From Omnitrophica bacterium GWA2_41_15 (GTDB taxonomy: Bacteria; Omnitrophota; Gorgyraeia; Gorgyraeales; Gorgyraeaceae): 21,364 nucleotides of DNA. The notes below the pieces were generated by a model, which did not search any database, was not told where the DNA came from, and saw only the letters and a program-made list of their open reading frames with translations. The position numbers and the translations under genes were made by a program. Each line of letters starts with the position of its first letter. The stretch's first letter is position 1. The DNA lies in contig CAKKRB010000052.1 of the NCBI GenBank assembly GCA_919902485.1, positions 1-21,364 of the forward strand, in the 5' to 3' direction. This document shows positions 13,452 through 21,364 of this stretch, one piece after another.

Positions 13452-14009
13452 ATGGAAATAAAAGAAGTCTTAAGAAAAAAAATGAAAACGAAAATGAAAA
13501 GTCAAAAAGTATCGGAAAGGAGACAAAAAAGCAGAGCTATACATAAAAAATTATTTATTCATGAAGATTTTTCAAAGTCTAAATGCGTAATGCTTTATGT
13601 TTCTAAAGGGACCGGCGAGGTGGAGACCGGGCCTATAATAAAAAAAGCCCTTGCAATGGGCAAAAAAGTAGTTTTACCGGTTACACTGGTGAAAGACAGG
13701 AATATAAAACCTGTTTATTTAAGGGATACGATGAGTCTGAAGAAAGGGCCGTACGGCATATATGAGCCAAAGGCGGATTCAAACACAAGGCCTGCGGCGC
13801 TGGAAGATATAGACCTGGTAATAGTGCCCGGGCTTGCCTTTGATAAAAAAAATAACCGCATCGGCAGGGGCAAAGGCTATTACGATAATTTTCTAAAATG
13901 CCTTCCCATACGCAGGTCAAAGATAGGCCTTGGCTTCAGATTTCAGTTGTTCGATGAAATACCCACCACGAAGAGAGATATCCCTCTCACCAATGTCATA
14001 ACCGACTAA
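13452..14009 (+). CDS. 5-formyltetrahydrofolate cyclo-ligase
   Basis: This enzyme uses ATP to convert 5-formyl-THF to 5,10-methenyl-THF, returning stored folate to the one-carbon pool. The 185-residue protein has the N-terminal basic helix region (RKKMKTKMKSQ, SERRQKSRAIHKKLF), a MLYVSKGTGEVETGPII block and the signature VPGLAFDKKNNRIGRGKG followed by YYDNFL that defines the family. It ends at normal length. The ribosome site before ATG 13452 is weak. With GlyA, MetV and the purine enzymes it completes a visible folate theme in the window, although metF and folD are not present here. Confidence 0.93.
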   Translation: MEIKEVLRKKMKTKMKSQKVSERRQKSRAIHKKLFIHEDFSKSKCVMLYVSKGTGEVETGPIIKKALAMGKKVVLPVTLVKDRNIKPVYLRDTMSLKKGPYGIYEPKADSNTRPAALEDIDLVIVPGLAFDKKNNRIGRGKGYYDNFLKCLPIRRSKIGLGFRFQLFDEIPTTKRDIPLTNVITD

Positions 14010-14045
14010 ATACTTCTTTTACATAAAATAGCGGGAGGTGTTGGC

Positions 14046-15617
14046 ATGGGATCAAATCTTAAGATTATAGTTTATGTGATAGAGGTCCTGGTTTTTATCC
14101 TGATATTTTTCGCAGGATATTTCATAAGGAAATTTTTCGGAGAGAAACATCTGAAAGAAATGGAAGACAGGGCCAAAAAGAGCCTGGAAGAATCAAAAAA
14201 AGAGTTTGAGAACAGGAAAAAAGAAGTAGAACTGGAAGTGAAAGACCTGAAATTCAAGATCCAGTCAGACTTTGAGCAGGCTACAAAAGACAGAAGGCTC
14301 GAGCTGACGAATGTTGAAAGAAGGCTTGTGCAGAAGGAAGAGAATATAGACAGGAAAGTGGATGTTCTGGACAGAAAGGAAAAGGATATTGGAAGACGCG
14401 AATCACTGCTTGTAGATAAGGAAAAAGGCCTTGAAAACAGGCAGAATGAGCTCTCCAGGCTTATGGAAGAAGAAAAGGTGAAACTTCAGAGGATATCAGG
14501 CCTGAGCGTTGAAGAGGCAAAGAAGTTATTTTTACAGAGAGTGGAGATAGACGCGCAAAGGGATGCGCAAATTTTGTATAAAGCAATAGAGGACAGGGCA
14601 AGGGAATCTGCTGATAAAAAGGGGAAGGAGATCCTTTCGCTGAGCATGCAGAAGTGCGCTGCAGAGCATGTTACGAATACCACGGTATCAGTTGTAAATC
14701 TTCCTAATGATGAAATGAAGGGGAGGATTATAGGCAGAGAAGGCCGCAATATCAGGGCGCTAGAAATGGCTACGGGCGTGGATGTGATTATTGACGATAC
14801 GCCAGAGGCTGTCATACTCTCTGGTTTCGATATTGTGAAGCGTGAAATAGCGAGGATAAGCCTTGAAAGGCTTTTACAGGATGGCAGGATCCATCCTGGC
14901 CGCATTGAAGAAGTGGTTAATAAAGTAAAACAGGAGATGGAGAGCAATATAAAAGAAGAAGGCGAGAAGACGCTTTTTGAATTAGGGCTTCAGAAGGTGC
15001 ATCCTGAGATAGTAAGGCTCATAGGCAGGCTGAAGTACAGGACAAGTTACGGCCAGAATGCCCTTCAGCACATGAAAGAAGTCAGCGTTATTATGGGTGT
15101 TATGGCAGGAGAGCTTAACCTGGATGTCACTCTCGGGAAGAGGATAGGGCTTTTGCATGATATAGGAAAAGCAGTGACTCATGAGGTAGAAGGCCCGCAT
15201 GCAAAGATAGGCGCGGAACTTGCGAAGAAATACGGCGAGTCGCCTGAAGTTGTAAATGCTATTATGTCCCACCACGAAGAGGAAGAACCAGGGTCTATTT
15301 ATGCCGTGCTTCTACAGGCTGCTGATGCTGTCAGCGCTACAAGGCCAGGCGCCAGGCGCGAGACCCTTGAAAATTATATAAAACGCCTTGAAAAACTTGA
15401 GTCCATTGCAGATTCTTTTAAAGGCGTTGAAAAGGCGTTTGCCATACAGGCTGGCAGGGAGATAAGGGTTATTGTGCAGCCTGATAAGATAAGCGACTTA
15501 CAAGCAATGGGCCTTGCGAGAGAGATAACAAAGAAAATAGAAGAAGGCCTTGAATATCCCGGGCAGATAAGAGTTACTGTAATACGGGAAACAAGAGCAG
15601 TGGAGTATGCTAAATGA
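14046..15617 (+). CDS. rny: Ribonuclease Y
   Basis: RNase Y is a membrane-anchored endoribonuclease that starts mRNA decay in many bacteria lacking RNase E. The 523 residues show an N-terminal transmembrane helix (about 7-25), a long charged coiled coil (about 33-150), a KH domain with [15 protein letters not shown] (GxxG at 230-233), and an HD domain with [15 protein letters not shown] (H371-D372) and MSHHEEEEP. The family-typical C-terminus ([19 protein letters not shown]) is intact. GGGAGG precedes ATG 14046. The last codons overlap ymdB as ATGA; rny-ymdB adjacency is widely conserved. Identification is certain. Confidence 0.98.
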   Translation: MGSNLKIIVYVIEVLVFILIFFAGYFIRKFFGEKHLKEMEDRAKKSLEESKKEFENRKKEVELEVKDLKFKIQSDFEQATKDRRLELTNVERRLVQKEENIDRKVDVLDRKEKDIGRRESLLVDKEKGLENRQNELSRLMEEEKVKLQRISGLSVEEAKKLFLQRVEIDAQRDAQILYKAIEDRARESADKKGKEILSLSMQKCAAEHVTNTTVSVVNLPNDEMKGRIIGREGRNIRALEMATGVDVIIDDTPEAVILSGFDIVKREIARISLERLLQDGRIHPGRIEEVVNKVKQEMESNIKEEGEKTLFELGLQKVHPEIVRLIGRLKYRTSYGQNALQHMKEVSVIMGVMAGELNLDVTLGKRIGLLHDIGKAVTHEVEGPHAKIGAELAKKYGESPEVVNAIMSHHEEEEPGSIYAVLLQAADAVSATRPGARRETLENYIKRLEKLESIADSFKGVEKAFAIQAGREIRVIVQPDKISDLQAMGLAREITKKIEEGLEYPGQIRVTVIRETRAVEYAK

Positions 15618-16405
15618 GGATATTATTAATAGGCGATATTGTAGGCAGTCCAGGCAGAAACGCTGTAAATAAAATTGTGCCGAAACTGCGCAACGACAGA
15701 GGCATTGATTTTGTCATCGCCAACGCAGAGAATGTGGCTGGCGGCTCAGGACTGACTCCTGAAACCGTTGAGGAGCTGATACAGAGTAAAGTCGATGTCA
15801 TAACCTCAGGCGATCATGTATGGAAGAAAAAGGAAATCTATGATGTGCTTATCAAAGATAGGCGCATCATAAGGCCTGCCAATTATCCTGAAACTTCACC
15901 TGGTTCAGGCATGACAATAGCCAGCGTAAAAGGGAATAAAAAAATAGCTGTCATAAATCTTCTGGGCAGGGTTTTTATGAGCCCCATAGATTGTCCTTTT
16001 ACAGCAGCTGAAAGAGAGCTTAGAAAAATTAATAGAGTTACTAAAATAATCCTGGTAGATATGCATGCAGAGGCTACGAGCGAGAAAATAGCAATGGGAA
16101 GGTTTTTGGACGGCAGAGTAAGCGCTGTATTCGGTACTCATACCCATGTCCAGACAGCTGATGAAAAGATATTCTCCCAGGGCACAGCCTATATCACTGA
16201 CCTTGGGATGACAGGGCCGCAGGATTCAGTTATAGGCAGGCGGCATGACGCAATCGTAGAGCATTTTTTAACATGCATGCCTAAAAAATTCGAGGTAGCG
16301 GATAAAGAAGTGGAATTGCAGGGGGCTATAGTAAACATAGACGACGAAAGTGGAAAATGCCTTTCGATAGAAAGGGTAAAAGAAAGGTTAGAAAATTATC
16401 TTTGA
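15614..16405 (+). CDS. ymdB: YmdB-family metallophosphoesterase (2',3'-cyclic nucleotide phosphodiesterase type)
   Basis: The 263-residue protein belongs to the TIGR00282/YmdB family of di-iron phosphodiesterases, which in B. subtilis affects biofilm and RNA-linked regulation. Metal-site motifs are visible in order: GDIVGSPGR (D8), [42 protein letters not shown] and [14 protein letters not shown]. It overlaps rny by four bases, consistent with co-translation and a shared role in RNA metabolism. The in vivo substrate is not settled from sequence. A structured palindromic gap follows its stop. Confidence 0.95.
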   Translation: MRILLIGDIVGSPGRNAVNKIVPKLRNDRGIDFVIANAENVAGGSGLTPETVEELIQSKVDVITSGDHVWKKKEIYDVLIKDRRIIRPANYPETSPGSGMTIASVKGNKKIAVINLLGRVFMSPIDCPFTAAERELRKINRVTKIILVDMHAEATSEKIAMGRFLDGRVSAVFGTHTHVQTADEKIFSQGTAYITDLGMTGPQDSVIGRRHDAIVEHFLTCMPKKFEVADKEVELQGAIVNIDDESGKCLSIERVKERLENYL

Positions 16406-16452
16406 AACCCTAAAGGGTTAATTCCTTCATGATGGAACCCAGCCTTTAGGCT
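16406..16452. repeat. Cluster of nested palindromes between ymdB and xseA
   Basis: Three small inverted repeats lie together: AACCCT/AGGGTT (16406-16411 with 16414-16419), TTCC/GGAA (16422-16425 with 16434-16437) and AGCCT/AGGCT (16441-16445 with 16448-16452). The outer two are also complementary to each other (CCTAAAGG with CCTTTAGG), so one larger fold is possible. It begins directly after the ymdB stop. It resembles an extragenic repeat more than a terminator. Confidence 0.55.
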
Positions 16453-16463
16453 GTTTTCAGAAA

Positions 16464-17591
16464 ATGTCAAATCAGGGAAAATACATCTATACAGTAAGCC
16501 AGCTTACTTCCAGTATAAAAATCATACTGGAGGATTCGTTTCCTAATATATGGGTCGAAGGGGAGATATCCAACTTTGACAGGCCTTCATCAGGCCATTT
16601 TTATTTTACATTAAAGGACGAGAAGAGCGAGCTGAGATGCGTATTCTTTAAAGGCAGTAATGAAAAAGTGAAGTTTGAAATTAAAGACGGCATGCAAGCC
16701 ATGTGCTGCGGCAGGATCAGCATATACGAAAGAAGAGGCTCCTACCAGCTATATGTAAATAAAATGGAGCCAAAAGGCGTGGGCGCATTACAGCTTGCGT
16801 TTGAGCAGTTAAAGGAAAGGCTTTTTAAAGAAGGCCTGTTCGATGATTTGCATAAAAAACCAATACCCCTTCTTCCTGAAAGGATAGGCATAGTTACTTC
16901 TGCGACAGGCGCGGCAATAAGGGATATACTGCATGTTTTAGATAAAAGATTTTCGAATGTAGAAATTATTATCAATCCTGTAAGGGTCCAGGGAGAAGGC
17001 GCAAAGGAAGAGATAGCTTCTGCGATAGAGGAATTAAACAGGCTTGATAATGTGGATGTTATGATAGTCGGAAGAGGAGGCGGGAGCCTCGAAGACCTTT
17101 GGGCTTTTAATGAGGAGATTGTTGCAAGGGCGATATATAATTCAGAAATCCCTGTTATAAGTGCGGTCGGACATGAGATAGACTGGACAATAAGCGATTT
17201 TGTTGCAGACCTGAGGGCCCCAACGCCATCTGCTGCAGCGGAAATGGTAATAGCGAAGAAAAGCGAGCTTGTAGACAGGCTTGATGAGATAGAGAAAAAG
17301 ATAATAAATTTCCCGATGGATCTTGTAAGGGAATACGAGCAGAGACTGGATGAAATAGAGGATGGAATCGGCCTGAGGTTCAGGCATTATATGGAATTAA
17401 AAGAGGAGAATTTCAAACTGCTTTCTGAAAAAATACAAATACTCAGCCCTCTTGGGATTCTGGATAGAGGGTATAGCATTAGTTTCAAGCTTCCAGATAG
17501 AAAAATAATAAAAAATAGCCAAACCCTTGGAAAAGGGGATGAGATAGAGACGAGAGTTTCAAAGGGAAGTTTTGTAAGCAAAATAGAGTAG
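16464..17591 (+). CDS. xseA: Exodeoxyribonuclease VII large subunit
   Basis: XseA is the catalytic subunit of ExoVII, which degrades single-stranded DNA to oligonucleotides in repair. The 375-residue protein has the N-terminal OB fold (VSQLTSSIKIILEDSFPNIW, GEISNF, GHFYFTLKD), then the nuclease core with RIGIVTSATGAAIRDIL, VMIVGRGGGSLEDLWAFNEE and ISAVGHEIDWTISDFVADLR followed by APTPSAAAE, and the C-terminal ILDRGYSI. It is shorter than E. coli XseA because the coiled-coil region between core and C-terminus (about 255-340) is reduced. No ribosome site is obvious before ATG 16464, which follows a palindromic gap. xseB begins nine bases after the stop. Confidence 0.96.
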   Translation: MSNQGKYIYTVSQLTSSIKIILEDSFPNIWVEGEISNFDRPSSGHFYFTLKDEKSELRCVFFKGSNEKVKFEIKDGMQAMCCGRISIYERRGSYQLYVNKMEPKGVGALQLAFEQLKERLFKEGLFDDLHKKPIPLLPERIGIVTSATGAAIRDILHVLDKRFSNVEIIINPVRVQGEGAKEEIASAIEELNRLDNVDVMIVGRGGGSLEDLWAFNEEIVARAIYNSEIPVISAVGHEIDWTISDFVADLRAPTPSAAAEMVIAKKSELVDRLDEIEKKIINFPMDLVREYEQRLDEIEDGIGLRFRHYMELKEENFKLLSEKIQILSPLGILDRGYSISFKLPDRKIIKNSQTLGKGDEIETRVSKGSFVSKIE

Positions 17592-17600
17592 GGGGAACGT

Positions 17601-17822
17601 ATGGCAAAGGAATTAAAATTTGAAGACATGATGAAGAAATTGGAAGAGATTGTCAATGAACTGGAGAATGGCGACATGCCTCTGGAAGAGTCCCTAAAGA
17701 AATATGAAGAAGGCGTGAAGCTGATACAATCCTGCAGAAAAAGGCTGGATGAGACAAAGCGCAAGATAGAGGTACTGATTAAAAAAGACGGAAAGGTCAA
17801 GCTGGAGCCTTTTTTGGAGTAG
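17601..17822 (+). CDS. xseB: Exodeoxyribonuclease VII small subunit
   Basis: XseB is the small helical partner that binds the XseA coiled coil; several copies assemble per large subunit. The 73-residue protein is typical: LKFEDMMKKLEEIVNELENG, DMPLEESLKKYEEGVKLIQSCR, then a charged tail. A GGGGG ribosome site lies before ATG 17601. It follows xseA in the same operon and is followed, ten bases after its stop, by palindromic element copy 2 and then ispA, a common gene order (xseA-xseB-ispA-dxs). Confidence 0.95.
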   Translation: MAKELKFEDMMKKLEEIVNELENGDMPLEESLKKYEEGVKLIQSCRKRLDETKRKIEVLIKKDGKVKLEPFLE

Positions 17823-17831
17823 TAATCGCCC

Positions 17832-17868
17832 AATGTTACAAAACAAGTCATACTCGTTTTGTAACATT
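17832..17868 (+). repeat. Palindromic element copy 2 (37 bp), between xseB and ispA
   Basis: AATGTTACAAAAC (17832-17844) pairs perfectly with 17856-17868 around the loop AAGTCATACTC, identical to copy 3 and to the reverse complement of copy 1. The outer arms differ from the other copies (AATGTTAC against TTATTTCAC) yet remain complementary. It contains an ATG at 17833 in frame with ispA, so it could encode an N-terminal extension beginning MLQNKSYSFCNI, though no ribosome site supports that start. Confidence 0.9.
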
Positions 17869-17883
17869 AGAGAAAGTGATTGC

Positions 17884-18702
17884 ATGGATATTGACAAATA
17901 TATATTAGATAAGAAGAAGATAATAGATAAAGCCTTGGACAGATATCTTCCCTCAAGTTCTCTGAGGCCTCAGATCATACACAGGGCAATAAAATATTCC
18001 GTATTTCCCGGAGGGAAAAGAATAAGGCCTGTATTTACTATTGCAGGGTTTGAGGCGTGCGGCGGCAAAGGAGATTCAATAATTCCAGTAGCATGCGGCA
18101 TAGAACTTATACATTCTTATACGCTTATACATGATGATCTGCCTTGTATGGATAACGATGACTTCAGGCGCGGCAAGAAAACATGCCATAAGAAATTTGG
18201 GGAAGACGTGGCGCTTTTAGCAGGCGACGGGCTTCTTACGCTTGCGTTCCAGGTAATAGCAGAGTCAGGTAATGTAGATGTAATAAAAGAGATTTCGAAA
18301 GCAGTTGGGACTTGTGGCACAATAGGCGGACAAGCCGCAGATATTTTAAATAAAAAGTCAGATATTGAATATATAAATCTAAAAAAGACAGCGATACTGT
18401 TTGAAGTGGCAATAAAGTCAGGCGGAATTATTAAAGGCGCTAGTAAACTAGAGATAAATGCCCTTGGAAATTTCGGCAGAGATATTGGCCTTGTTTTTCA
18501 GCTTATGGATGATATAAAGGATAAAGATGGTTATGCAAAACTATATGGCGAAGAGCGCGCAATAAAAAAAGCCAAAGTTTTGGCGGAAAAAGCAAAGAAC
18601 CATTTAAAGATTTTCGGCACAAAAGCGGATAAATTGTCAGAACTTGCTGGTATAGTCTGCCCGTTATTTCACAAATCAAGTCATACTCGTTTTGTGAAAT
18701 AA
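17884..18702 (+). CDS. ispA: Polyprenyl synthetase (farnesyl/geranylgeranyl diphosphate synthase type) with repeat-encoded C-terminus
   Basis: This enzyme condenses isopentenyl diphosphate with allylic diphosphates, using the precursors that Dxs starts. The 272 residues contain the KYSVFPGGKRIRP substrate motif, the first aspartate-rich motif LIHDDLPCMDNDD (D84, D85), GDGLLTLAF, GGQAADI and the second aspartate motif QLMDDIKDKDG (D209, D210). The stretch after the second motif is shorter than in E. coli IspA and lacks the usual GKxxxxD...KxT segment. The ATG at 17884 is chosen because MDIDKYILDKKKIIDKAL is a normal family start; the in-frame ATG at 17833 lies inside a repeat. The last residues (LFHKSSHTRFVK, 261-272) and stop come from repeat copy 3. 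Chain length of the product cannot be fixed. Confidence 0.93.
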   Translation: MDIDKYILDKKKIIDKALDRYLPSSSLRPQIIHRAIKYSVFPGGKRIRPVFTIAGFEACGGKGDSIIPVACGIELIHSYTLIHDDLPCMDNDDFRRGKKTCHKKFGEDVALLAGDGLLTLAFQVIAESGNVDVIKEISKAVGTCGTIGGQAADILNKKSDIEYINLKKTAILFEVAIKSGGIIKGASKLEINALGNFGRDIGLVFQLMDDIKDKDGYAKLYGEERAIKKAKVLAEKAKNHLKIFGTKADKLSELAGIVCPLFHKSSHTRFVK

Positions 18703-18705
18703 CGG
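18661..18705 (+). repeat. Palindromic element copy 3 (45 bp), in frame at the ispA 3' end
   Basis: CCGTTATTTCACAAATC (18661-18677) pairs with 18689-18705 with a single mismatch, around the shared loop AAGTCATACTC. It encodes IspA residues from P260 to the end and the TAA stop, in the same reading frame that copy 1 uses in PurD although copy 1 is inverted. The arms are longer here by a CCG/CGG clamp. Confidence 0.9.
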
Positions 18706-18728
18706 TTTAGTTTAAGCTGGATGAGGAT

Positions 18729-20639
18729 ATGGCAGAGAGATTATTGGACAGTATAAACAGCCCGGCTGATTTGAAAAAACTCAGCATTGATAAATTGCCT
18801 TTAGTTGCAGAGGAGATCAGGAGCCTTATAATAAATACAGTATCCTGTTCGGGCGGGCACCTGGCTTCAAGCCTCGGGGCAGTGGAGCTCGCGATAGGCG
18901 TGCATTATTGTTTTAATGCGCCGGACGACATTATTATATGGGATGTGGGGCATCAGGCATATGCGCATAAGATTCTCACAGGAAGAAAAGACAGGTTTAA
19001 TACTTTGCGCCAGATAGGCGGCTTGAGCGGTTTCCCAAATAAATATGAAAGCGAGTATGATGTATTTACTACAGGCCATGGGTCTGCGTCTATATCTACC
19101 AGCCTTGGCATGGCTGCTGCAAGGGATCTGGAACAAAAGCATTACAGGGTTGTGGCAGTTATAGGAGATGCTTCTCTTGGCGGAGGCATGGCGCTTGAGG
19201 CGCTTAATCACGCGGGGCATTTACATAAAAAACTGCTTGTGATCCTGAATGATAATGAGATGAGCATATCAAAAACCACGGGCGCGCTCAGCAAATATCT
19301 TAACAGAGTAATTACAGCTCCTGCTTATAACAAAATAAGAAAAGATGTTGAGAACCTTCTTAAAAGGGTGCCGCGTTTTGGTTTCAGGGTTATACGTTCG
19401 GCAAGGAGGCTGGAAGAAGGTCTTAAAAATCTTCTGGTGCCTGGCATGCTTTTTGAAGAGCTGGGCTTCAGGTATTTCGGCCCAATCGACGGAAATGATA
19501 TAGGTGCAGTTGTAAAAACGATTAAAAATATTATGGATTTAAACGAGCCTGTGCTTTTGCACATTGTAACTAAAAAAGGAAAAGGCTACGGCCACGCAGA
19601 AAGCGTCCCTGAAAAATTTCACGGCATATCTTCTTTTAATGTTGAAACAGGAGAAAAACTAGGAGCCAGAGAAAGCAAAGAAGACAGCTTTACAGCTGCA
19701 TTCAAAAATAAAATAATAGATTTAGCCGGAGATAATAAAAAAATAGTCGCTATAACAGCTGCTATGCCTGAAGGAACAGGCCTTGATAAATTTGCAAATA
19801 TTTTTCCAGACAGGTTTTTTGATGTGGGCATGGCAGAGCAGCACGCAGCAGGGTTTGCAGCCGGCATGGCAAGGGCAGGGTTAAAGCCTGTTGTTGCAAT
19901 ATATTCTACATTCCTGCAGCGTTCTTATGATCAGATAATTCATGACGTGTGCCTTCAAAATCTGAATGTGACGTTTATGCTGGACCGTTCAGGCCTGGTG
20001 GGAGAAGACGGGCCTACTCATCATGGGGTGTTTGATATAAGCTATCTCAGGAATCTGCCTAATATAGTTTTTATGGCGCCGAAGCATGAAGAGGAGTTAA
20101 AAGACATGTTTGAGTGGGCCATGTCTTATGATATAGGACCTGTTGCAATAAGATATCCGCGGGGAGCAAGCTACAAATATCGTTCGAACGATTCAACAGG
20201 AGCTGTGGAACCGAGAACTCCAATAAATTTAGGCAAGGGAGAATTATTAAGACAGGGCAAAGATGCGACTATTCTGAGTATCGGCTATATGTCAGGGGTT
20301 GCATTGGAGGCAGCGTCATTTTTAATGAAGGAAAAAATAGATGCAGAGGTTATTAATGCCAGGTTTGTAAAGCCTTTAGATACAGAATTGATAGTAAAGT
20401 CAGTTCTTAAAACAGGGCTGCTGTTTACAGTAGAGGAAGGCGTGGTCGAAGGTGGATTCGGATCAGGCGTTCTGGAATTAATCATTGATAAAGTTCCAAA
20501 AAATACTATAATTAAAAATATAGGCTTTCCTGGTAAGTTTATTGAGCACGGGGACAGGTCTTTATTATTAGACAGGTATGGGCTGTCGTCAAAGAAGATA
20601 GCAGAGGCAGTAAAGAAGGAAAAGTTATGCCGAAAATAG
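18729..20639 (+). CDS. dxs: 1-deoxy-D-xylulose-5-phosphate synthase
   Basis: Dxs condenses pyruvate and glyceraldehyde 3-phosphate with TPP, the first step of the MEP isoprenoid pathway. The 636 residues show GGHLASSLGAVELAIG (H44), WDVGHQAYAHKILTGR, TTGHGSASISTSLG, the TPP motif GDASLGGGMALEALN (from G146) with ILNDN, and the pyrimidine domain VGMAEQHAAGFAAGMA with the catalytic glutamate, then DRSGLVGEDGPTHHG and IRYPRG. The C-terminal transketolase domain (EEGVVEGGFGSGV) is complete. GAGGA lies very close to ATG 18729. It follows ispA by 26 bases and its 3' end overlaps the ferredoxin gene by 13 bases. Confidence 0.97.
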   Translation: MAERLLDSINSPADLKKLSIDKLPLVAEEIRSLIINTVSCSGGHLASSLGAVELAIGVHYCFNAPDDIIIWDVGHQAYAHKILTGRKDRFNTLRQIGGLSGFPNKYESEYDVFTTGHGSASISTSLGMAAARDLEQKHYRVVAVIGDASLGGGMALEALNHAGHLHKKLLVILNDNEMSISKTTGALSKYLNRVITAPAYNKIRKDVENLLKRVPRFGFRVIRSARRLEEGLKNLLVPGMLFEELGFRYFGPIDGNDIGAVVKTIKNIMDLNEPVLLHIVTKKGKGYGHAESVPEKFHGISSFNVETGEKLGARESKEDSFTAAFKNKIIDLAGDNKKIVAITAAMPEGTGLDKFANIFPDRFFDVGMAEQHAAGFAAGMARAGLKPVVAIYSTFLQRSYDQIIHDVCLQNLNVTFMLDRSGLVGEDGPTHHGVFDISYLRNLPNIVFMAPKHEEELKDMFEWAMSYDIGPVAIRYPRGASYKYRSNDSTGAVEPRTPINLGKGELLRQGKDATILSIGYMSGVALEAASFLMKEKIDAEVINARFVKPLDTELIVKSVLKTGLLFTVEEGVVEGGFGSGVLELIIDKVPKNTIIKNIGFPGKFIEHGDRSLLLDRYGLSSKKIAEAVKKEKLCRK

Positions 20640-20830
20640 AGATTGATGCTGAGAGATGCAAAGGCTGCGGGCTGTGCGTATTATATTGCCAGAAAGGCCA
20701 CATAAAACAGTCTAAGTCGCTCAATAAAAAAGGCGCGTATCCTGTTGAATTTCTTAAAAAAGCCGAATGTTCAGGGTGTTCTTTTTGCGCGATTATATGC
20801 CCTGATTTATGCATAACAGTATATAAATAA
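20627..20830 (+). CDS. 2x[4Fe-4S] ferredoxin-like subunit of a 2-oxoacid:ferredoxin oxidoreductase
   Basis: A 67-residue protein with two four-cysteine motifs: [11 protein letters not shown] (C11, C14, C17, C21) and [11 protein letters not shown] (C48, C51, C54, C58), the latter followed by proline as usual. The size and the adjacent VorB/KorA-like gene identify it as the delta (KorD/VorD) subunit carrying electrons from the oxidoreductase to ferredoxin. The first motif ends CQKG instead of the more common CP. It begins inside the last codons of dxs, with AGGAAAAG upstream as a ribosome site within dxs, so it is coupled to dxs translation. Confidence 0.93.
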   Translation: MPKIEIDAERCKGCGLCVLYCQKGHIKQSKSLNKKGAYPVEFLKKAECSGCSFCAIICPDLCITVYK

Positions 20831-20835
20831 AAATT

Positions 20836-21364
20836 ATGAGAAAAAAAGTTTTAATGTGCGGGAATGATGCTTTGGCAGAGGCTGCGATAATAGCTGGCTG
20901 CAGGTTTTACGCAGGGTACCCTATTACGCCTCAAAATGAAATACCAGCTTATATGTCAAAGCGCATGCCTGAAGCAGGCGGAGTTTTTATACAATCTGAA
21001 AGCGAGCTTGCAGCTATAAATATGGTATTCGGCTCGTCGCTTACAGGCGCAAGGGCAATGACATCTTCTTCGAGCCCCGGCATAAGTTTAAAGCAGGAGG
21101 GCATATCTTATCTTGCTGCATGCGAGCTCCCGGCAGTTATTGTTAATATTATGAGAGGCGGGCCTGGGTTAGGCAATATCGGTCCGAGCCAGAGCGATTA
21201 TTTCCAGGCTGTTAAAGGCGGAGGCCACGGCGATTATCACCAAATAGTTATTGCGCCGGCATCTGTGCAGGAAATAGCTGATTTAACAATGCTTGCGTTT
21301 GACCTGGCTGATAAATACAGGATGCCTGTTATGATACTCGGAGACGGGATATTAGGGCAGATGA
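20836..21364 (+). CDS. vorB: 2-oxoacid:ferredoxin oxidoreductase alpha subunit (VorB/KorA-like), 3'-truncated
   Basis: The reading frame is open from ATG 20836 to the right edge (about 176 residues) and has no stop. It begins [21 protein letters not shown] and continues [69 protein letters not shown] and [13 protein letters not shown], the pyrimidine-domain pattern of VorB/KorA alpha subunits. These enzymes reversibly decarboxylate branched-chain 2-oxoacids or 2-oxoglutarate to acyl-CoA with ferredoxin. The GGHGDYHQ segment fits VorB best, but KorA is possible. The TPP-binding beta and gamma subunits should lie just beyond the window. No clear ribosome site precedes it. Confidence 0.9.
   Translation, partial: MRKKVLMCGNDALAEAAIIAGCRFYAGYPITPQNEIPAYMSKRMPEAGGVFIQSESELAAINMVFGSSLTGARAMTSSSSPGISLKQEGISYLAACELPAVIVNIMRGGPGLGNIGPSQSDYFQAVKGGGHGDYHQIVIAPASVQEIADLTMLAFDLADKYRMPVMILGDGILGQM

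Noticed and set aside
17833..17883. ispA start at the ATG in palindromic element copy 2
   Set aside because: No ribosome site precedes it and the downstream ATG at 17884 gives a normal family N-terminus; kept only as a possibility in the findings.
19050..19062. CGAGTATGA inside dxs, matching 9 bases of the palindromic element loop region
   Set aside because: It encodes the conserved Dxs residues ESEYD and has no complementary arms around it, so the match is chance.

Overview
The window is a gene-dense, almost fully coding stretch from what looks like an uncultivated, anaerobic, diderm bacterium with a moderately AT-rich genome. An Omnitrophota-like lineage is my best guess, but this is inference from gene content and style, not a marker-gene placement. 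Clues are a 2-oxoacid:ferredoxin oxidoreductase, the acetogen-type protein MetV, a CcdA/TlpA thiol-redox pair, a membrane-anchored SurA/PpiD-like chaperone, the DXP isoprenoid pathway and RNase Y. No rRNA, tRNA, CRISPR array, transposase or prophage gene is visible. The longest non-coding stretch is only about 224 bases (10623-10846), so no gene-free gap exceeds 300 bases.

Layout. (1) 1-5094 (+): purine and one-carbon genes purM (5'-truncated), purD, purE, then a fused Sua5/YrdC - low-molecular-weight phosphatase gene, rpiB and glyA, mostly overlapping or tightly packed. (2) 5095-9012: a structured gap, nrdR (+), a convergent ppiD/surA-like gene (-), and divergent from it polX (+). (3) 9013-10846: an accessory island with a Phd/YefM-RelE-type toxin-antitoxin operon under a well-formed promoter/operator, a secreted protein of unknown function, a long hairpin, a terminator-like hairpin and a near-consensus promoter. 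(4) 10847-21364 (+): a long co-directional run of small membrane protein, ccdA, tlpA-like, metV, nifU/iscU-like, 5-FTHF cyclo-ligase, rny, ymdB, xseA, xseB, ispA, dxs, ferredoxin (korD-like) and a 3'-truncated vorB/korA.

The genes serve purine synthesis and folate one-carbon flow (purMDE, glyA, metV, cyclo-ligase), isoprenoid precursors (dxs, ispA), DNA/RNA maintenance (polX, xseAB, rny, ymdB, nrdR), envelope protein folding and thiol redox (ppiD-like, ccdA, tlpA) and ferredoxin-linked 2-oxoacid metabolism.

The most interesting signal is a family of palindromic elements at operon gene junctions. Three copies (1835-1873, 17832-17868, 18661-18705) share an identical 11-nt loop while their outer arms differ but stay self-complementary. 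Two of them sit in frame at the ends of purD and ispA, providing a 12-residue tail and the stop codon; the third lies just in front of ispA. Other unrelated palindromes (2306-2334, 5104-5179, 9648-9675, 16406-16452, 10678-10722) punctuate further gaps. I see no transposase for any of them here.
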